Shown here: positions 25,301 through 37,300 of the stretch, piece after piece
Position numbering within the stretch: position 1 is the stretch's first letter
Layout: the number at the start of each line of letters is the position of its first letter
Assembly (NCBI GenBank): GCA_032622095.1
Contig: CP136069.1
Span: forward strand, 200,419,239 to 200,483,238
Length of the DNA stretch: 64,000 nt
From: Siphonodentalium dalli
Lineage: Eukaryota; Mollusca; Scaphopoda; Gadilida; Siphonodentaliidae
Direction of reading: 5' to 3'
Made by a program: the position numbers and the translations under genes
The notes under the pieces: generated by a model
Told to the model about the DNA's origin: nothing
The model's database searches: none
Seen by the model: the letters and a program-made list of their open reading frames with translations, nothing else

Positions 25301-28300
25301 TATAATAAAGGGTCATATAATAAAGAGTCATATAATAAAGAGTCATATAATAAAGAGTCATATAATAAAGAGCCCTATAATAAAGAGTCATATAATAAAG
25401 AGTCATATAATATAGAGTCATATAATAAGAGTCATATAATAAAGAGTCATATAATAAAGAGTCATATAATAAAGAGTCATATAATAAAGAGTCATATAAT
25501 AAAGAGCCCTATAATAAAGAGTCATATAATAAAGAGTCCTATAATAAAGGGTCATATAATAAAGAGTCATATAATAAAGAGTCATATAATAAAGGGTCAT
25601 ATAATAAAGAGTCATATAATAAAGGGTCATATAATAAAGAGTCATATAATAAAGAGTCATATAATAAAGAGTCATATAATAAAGGGTCATATAATAAAGA
25701 GTCCTATAATAAAGAGTCATATAATAAAGGGTCATATAATAAAGAGTCCTATAATAAAGAGTCATATAATAAAGGGTCATATAATAAAGAGTCATATAAT
25801 AAAGGGTCATATAATAAAGAGTCATATAATAAAGAGTCATATAATAAAGAGTCATATAATAAAGAGTCCTATAATAAAGAGTCCTATAATAAAGAGTCAT
25901 ATAATAAGAGTCATATAATAAAGAGTCATATAATAAAGAGTCATATAATAAAGGGTCATATAATAAAGAGTCCTATAATAAAGAGTCATATAATAAAGAG
26001 TCATATAATAAAGAGTCCTATAATAAAGGGTCATATAATAAAGAGTCATATAATAAAGAGTCATATAATAAAGGGTCATATAATAAAGAGTCCTATAATA
26101 AAGAGTCATATAATAAAGAGTCATATAATAAAGAGTCCTATAATAAAGGGTCATATAATAAAGAGTCATATAATAAAGAGTCATATAATAAAGAGTCATA
26201 TAATAAAGAGTCATATAATAAAGAGTCATATAATAAAGAGTCATATAATAAAGAGTCATATAATAAAGAGTCATATAATAAAGAGTCCTATAATAAAGAG
26301 TCATATAATAAAGAGTCATATAATAAAGGGTCATATAATAAAGAGTCATATAATAAAGAGTCATATAATAAAGAGTCATATAATAAGAGTCATATAATAA
26401 AGAGTCATATAATAAAGGGTCATATAATAAAGAGTCATATAATAAAGAGTCATATAATAAAGGGTCATATAATAAAGGGTCATATAATAAAGAGTCATAT
26501 AATAAAGAGTCCTATAATAAAGAGTCATATAATAAAGGGTCATATAATAAAGAGTCATATAATAAAGAGTCATATAATAAAGGGTCATATAATAAAGAGT
26601 CATATAATAAAGGGTCATATAATAAAGAGTCATATAATAAAGAGTCATATAATAAAGAGTCATATAATAAAGAGTCATATAATAAAGGGTCATATAATAA
26701 AGGGTCATATAATAAAGGGTCATATAATAAAGAGTCCTATAATAAAGAGTCCTATAATAAAGGGTCATATAATAAAGAGTCATATAATAAAGAGTCATAT
26801 AATAAAGAGTCATATAATAAAGAGTCATATAATAAAGGGTCATATAATAAAGGGTCATATAATAAAGGGTCATATAATAAAGAGTCCTATAATAAAGGGT
26901 CATATAATAAAGAGTCATATAATAAAGAGTCCTATAATAAAGAGTCATATAATAAAGGGTCATATAATAAAGAGTCATATAATAAAGAGTCATATAATAA
27001 AGGGTCATATAATAAAGAGTCATATAATAAAGGGTCATATAATAAAGAGTCATATAATAAAGAGTCATATAATAAAGAGCCCTATAATAAAGAGTCATAT
27101 AATAAAGGGTCATATAATAAAGAGTCATATAATAAAGAGTCCTATAATAAAGAGTCATATAATAAAGAGTCCTATAATAAAGAGTCATATAATAAAGAGT
27201 CATATAATAAAGAGTCATATAATAAAGGGTCATATAATAAAGGGTCATATAATAAAGAGTCCTATAATAAAGGGTCATATAATAAAGAGTCATATAATAA
27301 AGAGTCATATAATAAAGAGTCATATAATAAAGAGCCCTATAATAAAGAGTCATATAATAAAGAGTCATATAATAAAGAGTCATATAATAAGAGTCATATA
27401 ATAAAGAGTCATATAATAAAGAGTCATATAATAAAGAGTCATATAATAAAGAGTCATATAATAAAGAGCCCTATAATAAAGAGTCATATAATAAAGAGTC
27501 CTATAATAAAGAGTCATATAATAAAGAGTCATATAATAAAGAGTCATATAATAAAGAGTCATATAATAAAGGGTCATATAATAAAGAGTCATATAATAAA
27601 GAGTCATATAATAAAGAGTCATATAATAAAGAGTCATATAATAAAGGGTCATATAATAAAGAGTCCTATAATAAAGAGTCATATAATAAAGAGTCATATA
27701 ATAAAGAGTCATATAATAAAGGGTCATATAATAAAGAGTCATATAATAAAGAGTCATATAATAAAGAGCCCTATAATAAAGAGCCCTATAATAAAGAGTC
27801 ATATAATAAAGAGTCATATAATATAGAGTCATATAATAAGAGTCATATAATAAAGAGTCATATAATAAAGAGTCATATAATAAAGAGTCATATAATAAAG
27901 AGTCATATAATAAAGAGCCCTATAATAAAGAGTCATATAATAAAGAGTCCTATAATAAAGAGTCATATAATAAAGAGTCATATAATAAAGAGTCATATAA
28001 TAAAGGGTCATATAATAAAGAGTCATATAATAAAGGGTCATATAATAAAGAGTCATATAATAAAGAGTCATATAATAAAGAGTCATATAATAAAGGGTCA
28101 TATAATAAAGAGTCCTATAATAAAGAGTCATATAATAAAGGGTCATATAATAAAGAGTCCTATAATAAAGAGTCATATAATAAAGAGTCATATAATAAAG
28201 AGTCATATAATAAAGGGTCATATAATAAAGGGTCATATAATAAAGGGTCCTATAATAAAGAGTCATATAATAAAGAGTCCTATAATAAAGAGTCATATAA

Positions 28301-28985
28301 TAAAGGGTCATATAATAAAGAGTCATATAATAAAGGGTCATATAATAAAGAGTCATATAATAAAGGGTCATATAATAAAGAGTCATATAATAAAGGGTCA
28401 TATAATAAAGAGTCATATAATAAAGAGTCATATAATAAAGAGTCATATAATAAAGAGTCCTATAATAAAGAGTCCTATAATAAAGAGTCATATAATAAGA
28501 GTCATATAATAAAGAGTCATATAATAAAGAGTCATATAATAAAGGGTCATATAATAAAGAGTCCTATAATAAAGAGTCATATAATAAAGAGTCATATAAT
28601 AAAGAGTCCTATAATAAAGGGTCATATAATAAAGAGTCATATAATAAAGAGTCATATAATAAAGGGTCATATAATAAAGAGTCCTATAATAAAGAGTCAT
28701 ATAATAAAGAGTCATATAATAAAGAGTCCTATAATAAAGGGTCATATAATAAAGAGTCATATAATAAAGAGTCATATAATAAAGAGTCATATAATAAAGA
28801 GTCATATAATAAAGAGTCATATAATAAAGAGTCATATAATAAAGAGTCATATAATAAAGAGTCATATAATAAAGAGTCATATAATAAAGAGTCCTATAAT
28901 AAAGAGTCATATAATAAAGAGTCATATAATAAAGGGTCATATAATAAAGAGTCATATAATAAAGAGTCATATAATAAAGAGTCAT
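19341..28985. repeat. Higher-order duplication inside the satellite (5.03-kb period)
   Basis: The rare CATTAATAAAG unit occurs at 19341 and at 24371, exactly 5,030 bp apart. The order of the four variants after each is the same for hundreds of bases; for example a difference near 19571/24601 is an isolated substitution. Short-unit landmarks follow in the same order in both copies (19976/24991, about 20410/25426, about 20890/25905). The first copy has an extra ~660-bp block (about 21361-22022) that is a local duplication of its neighbour, and the second has its own extra ~180 bp near 28.0-28.4 kb. A further partial copy begins at about 28990, matching 22027 and 26384. Confidence 0.85.
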
Positions 28986-30994
28986 ATAATAAGAGTCATA
29001 TAATAAAGAGTCATATAATAAAGGGTCATATAATAAAGAGTCATATAATAAAGAGTCATATAATAAAGGGTCATATAATAAAGGGTCATATAATAAAGAG
29101 TCATATAATAAAGAGTCCTATAATAAAGAGTCATATAATAAAGGGTCATATAATAAAGAGTCATATAATAAAGAGTCATATAATAAAGGGTCATATAATA
29201 AAGAGTCATATAATAAAGGGTCATATAATAAAGAGTCATATAATAAAGAGTCATATAATAAAGAGTCATATAATAAAGAGTCATATAATAAAGGGTCATA
29301 TAATAAAGGGTCATATAATAAAGGTTCATATAATAAAGAGTCCTATAATAAAGAGTCCTATAATAAAGGGTCATATAATAAAGGGTCATATAATAAAGAG
29401 TCATATAATAAAGAGTCATATAATAAAGAGTCATATAATAAAGAGTCATATAATAAAGGGTCATATAATAAAGGGTCATATAATAAAGGGTCATATAATA
29501 AAGAGTCCTATAATAAAGGGTCATATAATAAAGAGTCATATAATAAAGAGTCCTATAATAAATAGTCATATAATAAAGGGTCATATAATAAAGAGTCATA
29601 TAATAAAGAGTCATATAATAAAGGGTCATATAATAAAGAGTCATATAATAAAGGGTCATATAATAAAGAGTCATATAATAAAGAGTCATATAATAAAGAG
29701 TCATATAATAAAGAGTCATATAATAAAGGGTCATATAATAAAGAGTCCTATAATAAAGAGTCATATAATAAAGAGTCATATAATAAAGGGTCATATAATA
29801 AAGGGTCATATAATAAAGAGTCCTATAATAAAGAGTCATATAATAAAGAGTCATATAATAAAGAGTCATATAATAAAGAGTCCTATAATAAAGGGTCATA
29901 TAATAAAGGGTCATATAATAAAGAGTCATATAATAAAGAGTCATATAATAAAGAGTCATATAATAAAGGGTCATATAATAAAGAGTCCTATAATAAAGAG
30001 TCATATAATAAAGGGTCATATAATAAAGAGTCATATAATAAAGAGTCCTATAATAAAGGGTCATATAATAAAGGGTCATATAATAAAGAGTCATATAATA
30101 AAGAGTCATATAATAAAGAGTCCTATAATAAAGGGTCATATAATAAAGAGTCCTATAATAAAGAGTCATATAATAAAGAGTCCTATAATAAAGGGTCATA
30201 TAATAAAGAGTCATATAATAAAGGGTCATATAATAAAGAGTCATATAATAAAGAGTCATATAATAAAGAGTCATATAATAAAGAGTCATATAATAAAGAG
30301 TCATATAATAAAGAGTCCTATAATAAAGAGTCATATAATAAAGGGTCATATAATAAAGAGTCATATAATAAAGAGTCATATAATAAAGGGTCATATAATA
30401 AAGAGTCATATAATAAAGGGTCATATAATAAAGAGTCATATAATAAAGAGTCATATAATAAAGAGTCATATAATAAAGAGTCCTATAATAAAGAGTCCTA
30501 TAATAAAGAGTCATATAATAAAGAGTCATATAATAAAGAGTCATATAATAAAGAGTCATATAATAAAGAGTCATATAATAAAGAGTCATATAATAAAGAG
30601 TCATATAATAAAGAGTCATATAATAAAGAGTCATATAATAAAGAGTCCTATAATAAAGAGTCATATAATAAAGAGTCATATAATAAAGAGTCATATAATA
30701 AAGAGTCATATAATAAAGGGTCATATAATAAAGAGTCCTATAATAAAGAGTCATATAATAAAGAGTCCTATAATAAAGGGTCATATAATAAAGGGTCATA
30801 TAATAAAGAGTCCTATAATAAAGAGTCATATAATAAAGGGTCATATAATAAAGAGTCATATAATAAAGGGTCATATAATAAAGGGTCATATAATAAAGGG
30901 TCATATAATAAAGAGTCATATAATAAAGAGTCATATAATAAAGGGTCATATAATAAAGAGCCCTATAATAAAGAGTCATATAATAAAGAGTCAT

Positions 30995-31275
30995 ATAATA
31001 TAGAGTCATATAATAAGAGTCATATAATAAGAGTCTTATAATAAGAGTCTTATAATAAGAGTCCTATAATAAAGGGTCATATAATAAAGGGTCATATAAT
31101 AAAGAGTCATATAATAAAGGGTCATATAATAAAGAGTCATATAATAAAGGGTCATATAATAAAGAGCCCTATAATAAAGAGTCATATAATAAAGAGTCAT
31201 ATAATATAGAGTCATATAATAAGAGTCATATAATAAGAGTCATATAATAAGAGTCTTATAATAAGAGTCCTATAA
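30995..31275. repeat. Cluster of 14-bp short units, duplicated
   Basis: Successive short units with the rare GAGTCTTATAATAA variant occur at about 31009-31060 and again at about 31217-31270. Both follow a TATAGAGTCATATAATAAG landmark, so a block of about 205 bp has been copied. Elsewhere in the array short units occur singly. Confidence 0.75.
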
Positions 31276-32682
31276 TAAAGGGTCATATAATAAAGGGTCA
31301 TATAATAAAGAGTCATATAATAAAGGGTCATATAATAAAGGGTCATATAATAAAGAGTCCTATAATAAAGGGTCATATATTAAAGGGTCATATAAGAAAG
31401 AGTCATATAATAAAGGGTCATATAATAAAGGGTCATATAATAAAGAGTCATATAATAAAGGGTCATATAATAAAGAGTCCTATAATAAAGGGTCATATAA
31501 TAAAGGGTCATATAATAAAGAGTCATATAATAAAGAGTCATATAATAAAGGGTCATATAATAAAGAGTCATATAATAAAGGGTCATATAATAAAGAGTCC
31601 TATAATAAAGGGTCATATAATAAAGGGTCATATAATAAAGAGTCATATAATAAAGGGTCATATAATAAAGGGTCATATAATAAAGAGTCATATAATAAAG
31701 GGTCATATAATAAAGAGTCCTATAATAAAGGGTCATATAATAAAGGGTCATATAATAAAGAGTCATATAATAAAGGGTCATATAATAAAGGGTCATATAA
31801 TAAAGGGTCATATAATAAAGAGTCATATAATAAAGAGTCATATAATAAAGAGTCCTATAATAAAGGGTCATATAATAAAGAGTCATATAATAAAGAGTCC
31901 TATAATAAAGAGTCATATAATAAAGGGTCATATAATAAAGGGTCATATAATAAAGGGTCATATAATAAAGAGTCATATAATAAAGAGTCCTATAATAAAG
32001 GGTCATATAATAAAGAGTCATATAATAAAGAGTCCTATAATAAAGGGTCATATAATAAAGGGTCATATAATAAAGAGTCCTATAATAAAGAGTCATATAA
32101 TAAAGGGTCATATAATAAAGAGTCCTATAATAAAGAGTCATATAATAAAGAGTCATATAATAAAGAGTCATATAATAAAGAGTCATATAATAAAGAGTCA
32201 TATAATAAAGGGTCATATAATAAAGAGTCATATAATAAAGGGTCATATAATAAAGAGTCATATAATAAAGAGTCCTATAATAAAGAGTCATATAATAAAG
32301 AGTCCTATAATAAAGAGCCCTATAATAAAGAGCCCTATAATAAAGAGTCATATAATAAAGAGTCATATAATAAAGAGTCATATAATAAAGAGTCATATAA
32401 TAAAGGGTCATATAATAAAGAGTCATATAATAAAGGGTCATATAATAAAGAGTCATATAATAAAGAGTCCTATAATAAAGAGTCATATAATAAAGAGTCC
32501 TATAATAAAGAGTCCTATAATAAAGAGCCCTATAATAAAGAGCCCTATAATAAAGGGTTTTCTTGGCAGTTTGGAGGATGAGCCAGTGTGGTTTACAACT
32601 TCCATATATGGTGATTCCTATAGTTCAGATTGGAATTCCCCCAACACGTGTTATCACAAATGTAAACACATAGTATTTCCAC

Positions 32683-32795
32683 GTGTAACCAGCATGGTGC
32701 CATATAACTTGTCAGATCCTCGTCTAACCAGCATGGTGCCATATAACTTGTCAGATCCTCGTGTAACCAGCATGGTGCCATATAACTTGTCAGAT
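32683..32795 (+). repeat. 39-bp tandem repeat, 3 copies, at the satellite border
   Basis: The unit contains TAACCAGCATGGTGCCATAT, starting at 32683, 32722 and 32761. It lies about 130 bp beyond the end of the satellite. The multiple-of-three period keeps a plus frame open (32571-32837), but no known domain or splice evidence supports a gene. Confidence 0.85.
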
Positions 32796-32837
32796 ACAGA
32801 TAGTGTATTGTTCATCAAAATCATGGTTGACACGTGA

Positions 32838-33800
32838 GCGCGTACACTAAATTGTTCATACGTATACTATTAAATTATGATGCGCATTACATTTTGAAAT
32901 TACAAATTCATGGTGCTTTGTTTTGTGCATAATATCTATTTTGGTTGGACGTTTAATTTTGTCAAAGTAGGGGTTAGGTGGGGTGGGTTAGTGGCTGGTG
33001 GGGAGGGGTAGTCACGATGGACACACATATTCGGTGTGTATTATTTTGTGTATAATATATATGTGACATGGAGCCCAATACAAATATATAATGGGCATGG
33101 TGGGCGGGTGGTGTAGGGTTACGGTGGGGACACGGATTTAGGTTGCCTTAAAGGTACGAGAGGCCTTGGCCGTGGGTATCCGTGAAAATATTTCCACCCG
33201 TCAAAAACCGTCACAAACAGAAAGAACATCAAAATGTAGACAGACTTTGTCCGTATACAAATAAGAAATATCGCATAAACAGTATGTTATTGTCAAATGT
33301 TTTACCATTGTTATGTAAACAAAATCATAAAAAGTTACTTTTCTGGTGTTTGTTTATATTATGATGATAAACATAAAGAGCGTTCTTTGTTGGTGAATTC
33401 CTGATATGGAACTAATAAAGAGCGTTTATGCCATTTGTGTGTGATTAGCCAGTAGCATTGTGCTGTCTTCTTTAACACAATCAGGCTCTTGCTTAGGTAA
33501 AATATAGTAGGTATTTATGATAACATGCTGTTTACGTGATGGTCATGGTATATATGAACGAAACTGTATGCGTTTTAATGTTTTTCTGTTTACGGTGAAT
33601 AGAACAAATATGAATATTTTCGACAACTAAGGCCTCACGTGCCTTTAATTATGTGCATAATATATATCTAACATGGATGTTACTTGGTTTCACATTGATG
33701 TTAGGATGGGGTGGGTTCATGGTTGGGTTGTTTGATTTGTTTCTGCCTCAGGGTGCTCTGGCGATATTTGGGGCTTCTTTTATGAATATTGATAGATTTG
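32838..33800. other. No feature recognised
   Basis: Non-coding sequence with G-rich patches (GGGTGGGTTAGTGG near 32980 and GGGCGGGTGG near 33100). Each patch follows a GTGCATAATAT/GTATAATATAT-type motif, and a third such motif occurs near 33650, hinting at an old degenerate repeat. Confidence 0.3.
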
Positions 33801-34040
33801 TTAGGGTTTTCCTGTTTGTAGAATATTTAGTTTCAAAATATTTGGTCGGAAATAAAAATATGGTTTTATATATTTGTGACAAAGATCGTCTAGTTTGCTA
33901 CATTTCAGAACAATGTGGTATATATATTCATCGCCCAATTTGCCCAAATCATTTTCGCACAGTTTGCATATTTCTATTTTTCGTATTGCATTGTCAATTT
34001 GCATGAATAAAACACGATTACCTATTCATAAATACGTATT
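33801..34040 (-). pseudogene. Non-LTR retrotransposon C-terminal remnant
   Basis: The minus-strand translation (67 codons, 34004 to 33801) contains CKLC, then GDEYIYHIVLKC, then YIKPYFYFRPN. This C-x2-C...H-x4-C zinc-knuckle-like pattern with an adjacent GDExHxxxxC and a following RP is the hallmark I know from the extreme C-terminus of reverse transcriptases of invertebrate non-LTR retrotransposons. Nothing of the polymerase itself remains. It ends about 150-190 bp upstream of the ANKRD66 start codon, in opposite orientation, so it lies in the likely promoter region. Confidence 0.6.
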
Positions 34041-34194
34041 CCCGCATCAACTATAACAACATACCGTATTCTTGTTGATTGCGATACGTTTGATCGTTTT
34101 ATATTCCGAAATTAATTTTCGATCGCGTTAAATCGTATTATGCATTTTAATAATTGTGTTTGATCCTAGACAGGACTGGTAGGTCAAACTAAAG

Positions 34195-34339
34195 ATGAAC
34201 GGATTGGAGATTCACGAGGCGGCCGCTGCGGGAGATTACGATTTACTCGAGGAGTATTTGAAGAGCGGCAAATGTGACGTCAATCTTAAAGATGTCGAAT
34301 GGAATGACAGAACGGCAATACACTGGGCGTGTTCAAAAG
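34195..34339 (+). CDS. ANKRD66: ANKRD66 exon 1
   Basis: 145 bp, residues 1-48 plus one base, covering ankyrin repeat 1 and the start of repeat 2. The donor is AAAAG|GTGAGG (GT at 34340-34341). CpG-containing codons make it GC-richer than the surrounding DNA. The first coding codon follows a short leader with no upstream ATG in the preceding 45 bases. Confidence 0.85.
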
Positions 34340-37300
34340 GTGAGGGAGGAGGCTGAAAACAACCAATATAACATAATGGGCATGTTCAAATGGTGATGGA
34401 GGAGGCTGAAAACAATCAATATAACATAATGGGCGTGTTCAAAATGTGAGGGAGGAGGTCAAAAGGTGAGGGAGGGGTTCAAAGGGTGAGGGAGAAGTCT
34501 GATAACTAATATAACATAATGACAATGCATTGGAGGGAGATGGAGGAGGCTGATAACAATCAATATAGCATAATGACAATGCATTGGAAGGTGGCCGGGG
34601 GAGGAGGCTGATAACAACCAATATAACATAATGGCAATGCATTGGAAGAACGTGTATTCAAAATGCGAGGGATGCAGGGACGTGGCGACAGGGGGTTTGG
34701 GTGTGTCTCACCCCCCAACTTTGGTCAAAATTTTCAACAGTTGGAAATTTCATACCTGACCAGGAGGGGGGGGGGTGGGTCTGCAATTTGTTTTCCGAAC
34801 ACTAGGCGGGGGTGGTGGATGGTTCAGCAACCCGGCTAACACAATTTTCCTGGCTCCGTAAAGAATGCTTCTATTATGTAATATTTGTGAACTTAACTCT
34901 TGACGGGGGGGGGGGTTGAGTTCGACTATCAGTTAATAATGAGGGATGACACAAATGGGTAATACAAAAGGTGAGTTTGCTAAATGTTTTCATCAAGGAT
35001 CTATTAATGCACATTGAAATAAAAAGGCTTAGGTTTAAATAGTTCTATTAAAAATCATTTATTCAACCTGATATAAACGAAAACATAACACAATAAACGA
35101 TTCTTTAAACGCTACAAATAAAAATAGACTATTCAAAAGGCCATAAAAAAATAAAACAAAAAAGTGTTAAAACACACTTTAACCGATTTCAACGTTATTC
35201 CGTACATGGGTCTGGGATCACCTCTAGATGGGAGCTGTCAAAGAACGATTTTCGATGAAAAACATGGCCACTGGCAGCCATCTTGGATTTTACTCTTTGC
35301 ACCACTAAATCCTTTAACACATCCAACAGAGCTTATCCCTCAACCGATCATCACCAAACTTCATATGAATTCTCGGTGTGACCTCTCGATGGGTGCCTAC
35401 CATTTCCCCACGAATTATGTAAACAACATGGCTGCCAGTGGCCATCTTGGATTTTACTCTTTGTATGACTAAATTCTTTAGCACATCTTACAGGTCACAT
35501 TTCTCATCCAATTGTAACCAAACTTCATATGGATATTCGGGGTGACCTCAAGATGGGAGCCTCCTTTCCCCCCCGAAATTTGTTCAAAACAAACATGGCC
35601 GCCAGCAGCCATCTTGGATTTCAAATGTGAATCCATCAGCACAACCTACAGCCCACATTTATTGGAGAATTACTTTGAAACTTTACAGCCTTAATGGTAA
35701 ATCAAAAGTAGGAATGCTTCTATAATCATGATACGGAACATAGATCGGATTAGATCAGGACAACTAAGTAAAACAGTCATTTGAAGCAGTTTGAAGGGGG
35801 TGGGTCCCTATCCCAGAATCAGAAAAAAATAAAAATTAGGGGTGGTGGGTACCGTAGGCCGGAATAAATAAACAAGACAGTCAAAGACTGTGGGGTCGCT
35901 CACCAGACTGCAAAGACTGATAAGACTGGGACTCTGGAGACCATAACAGTCAGAACTTTTCATAATCACTTTAAAAGAAGTAGATCTAAACAGGATATGT
36001 GGATAGAGAGGCTTCATATATGTAGATCGGTGAATACCTACTTTTAAATTACCAACTGTACACTTCTGGTCACGCCCTCCCTCCTCCAGCTCATGTCCCT
36101 TCCTGACTGGGCTCCAGACTCTCAAGTCTTAGGTTGGAATTTCACAACCGACATCTCACAAACTTTCTCAATTGTTGGAAATTTCCAATCTCACAAGCGC
36201 CTTTTTATAAAACTATTTAGACATGTTTGAAGCACAATTATCCATGGACCCAAAAACACCATATAGGTATGTCAGATTAATCAGTCAGGTAGTTCCAAGG
36301 TAGATGTTTTAATGCATTTTGTATTTTAATGATTTTATTAGACACAAAAGTGTTAAGTCCCCATAGCCCCGTCATTTCTTAACAGGTTGAATCATGTTAA
36401 CAAATCTGAATCTCAGTCATTAAGGATCCTCCATACTATATGTAAGCTAAATAGTCCAACCTCTCTTGAGAAGACATTTTAAGTATTACCATAGAGACAT
36501 ACAGTTATGTCCCTGGTCCCACCCTAATTAATCTGGTGACCCCATCTGAATAAATTTGAAACCCCATTTAAAACAAGTGACCCATTTGAACAAATCTGAA
36601 CTCCAGTCACCCAATGACCCTTCATACCAAATATGAACCAATTCAACCTGATGGTACATGAGAAGTCGTTTTTAAGAATTACTATGGAGGGCAAGAGTTA
36701 TGGCCCTGGCTTCACAACCATTTGACAGAGTGACCTCATTTAAACAAATCTGAATCTGAGTCACCAAGGGAACATCCAAACCAAATATGAACCCATTCAG
36801 TCTTATGATCTAGAGAAGATGTTCAAATAATTGTTGACAGATGGATGGATGGACAGACAGATGAACAGGAGACAGATGAGAAGTGATGACTATAGCTTCG
36901 TCTCAGGCGAGCTTAAAAATTACATTTCATTGAACAAATCTGTAAATCACCACCCCCCCCCCCAACACTGGGGACATCCCTGCAAGAATATGACATTATC
37001 TTATTATACCAGTAGCGTGCATCATAGATACAGGTTAAGTGGGTGGGGCAGAGCTAATTCTCTTATACCTCTGCCCCTATTTGAACAAACATGAATCCCC
37101 ATCTCTGATATCTATTCATCTAATAATTTTAAACATTCACTTTTAAGAGTTGAAGTTAATTGATTTTCCAAAAAGGACCAAATTGGAACAGATCTAAACA
37201 TGCCACCAAGGAAAATAATATTGGAACAGCCAAGCGTGAATTTAGTGTGTCTGAGCTCCCAAAAGGGTGAATGTAGTGATGATATTCTGTAAGGTGGGCT

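Larger units (their letters stand above)
17304..32556. repeat. 15.2-kb satellite array, 15-bp unit, about 1,000 copies
   Basis: The unit is ATAATAAAGAGTCAT on the plus strand. Four variants dominate: GAGTCAT, GGGTCAT, GAGTCCT and the rarer GAGCCCT. The array has no foreign insertions; departures are single-base substitutions, rare 14-base units (ATAATAAGAGTCAT), a shortened CATTAATAAAG unit at 19341 and 24371, and extra bases near 17960 and 18130. Because 15 is a multiple of 3, four of the six frames stay open; the minus strand reads as repeated Met-Thr-Leu-Tyr-Tyr with frames up to 675 codons (28982-31009). These are compositional artefacts unless transcription is shown. Every plus-strand unit holds AATAAA. 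Confidence 0.97.

Noticed and set aside
17441-32486. Series of long minus-strand frames, up to 675 codons, all Met-Thr-Leu-Tyr-Tyr repeats
   Set aside because: They arise from a 15-bp satellite unit without stops in that frame. There is no non-repeat coding sequence, no splice context and no gene-like end.
17304-32556. CRISPR-like array
   Set aside because: There are no spacers: the units are directly contiguous 15-mers, and the DNA is eukaryotic.
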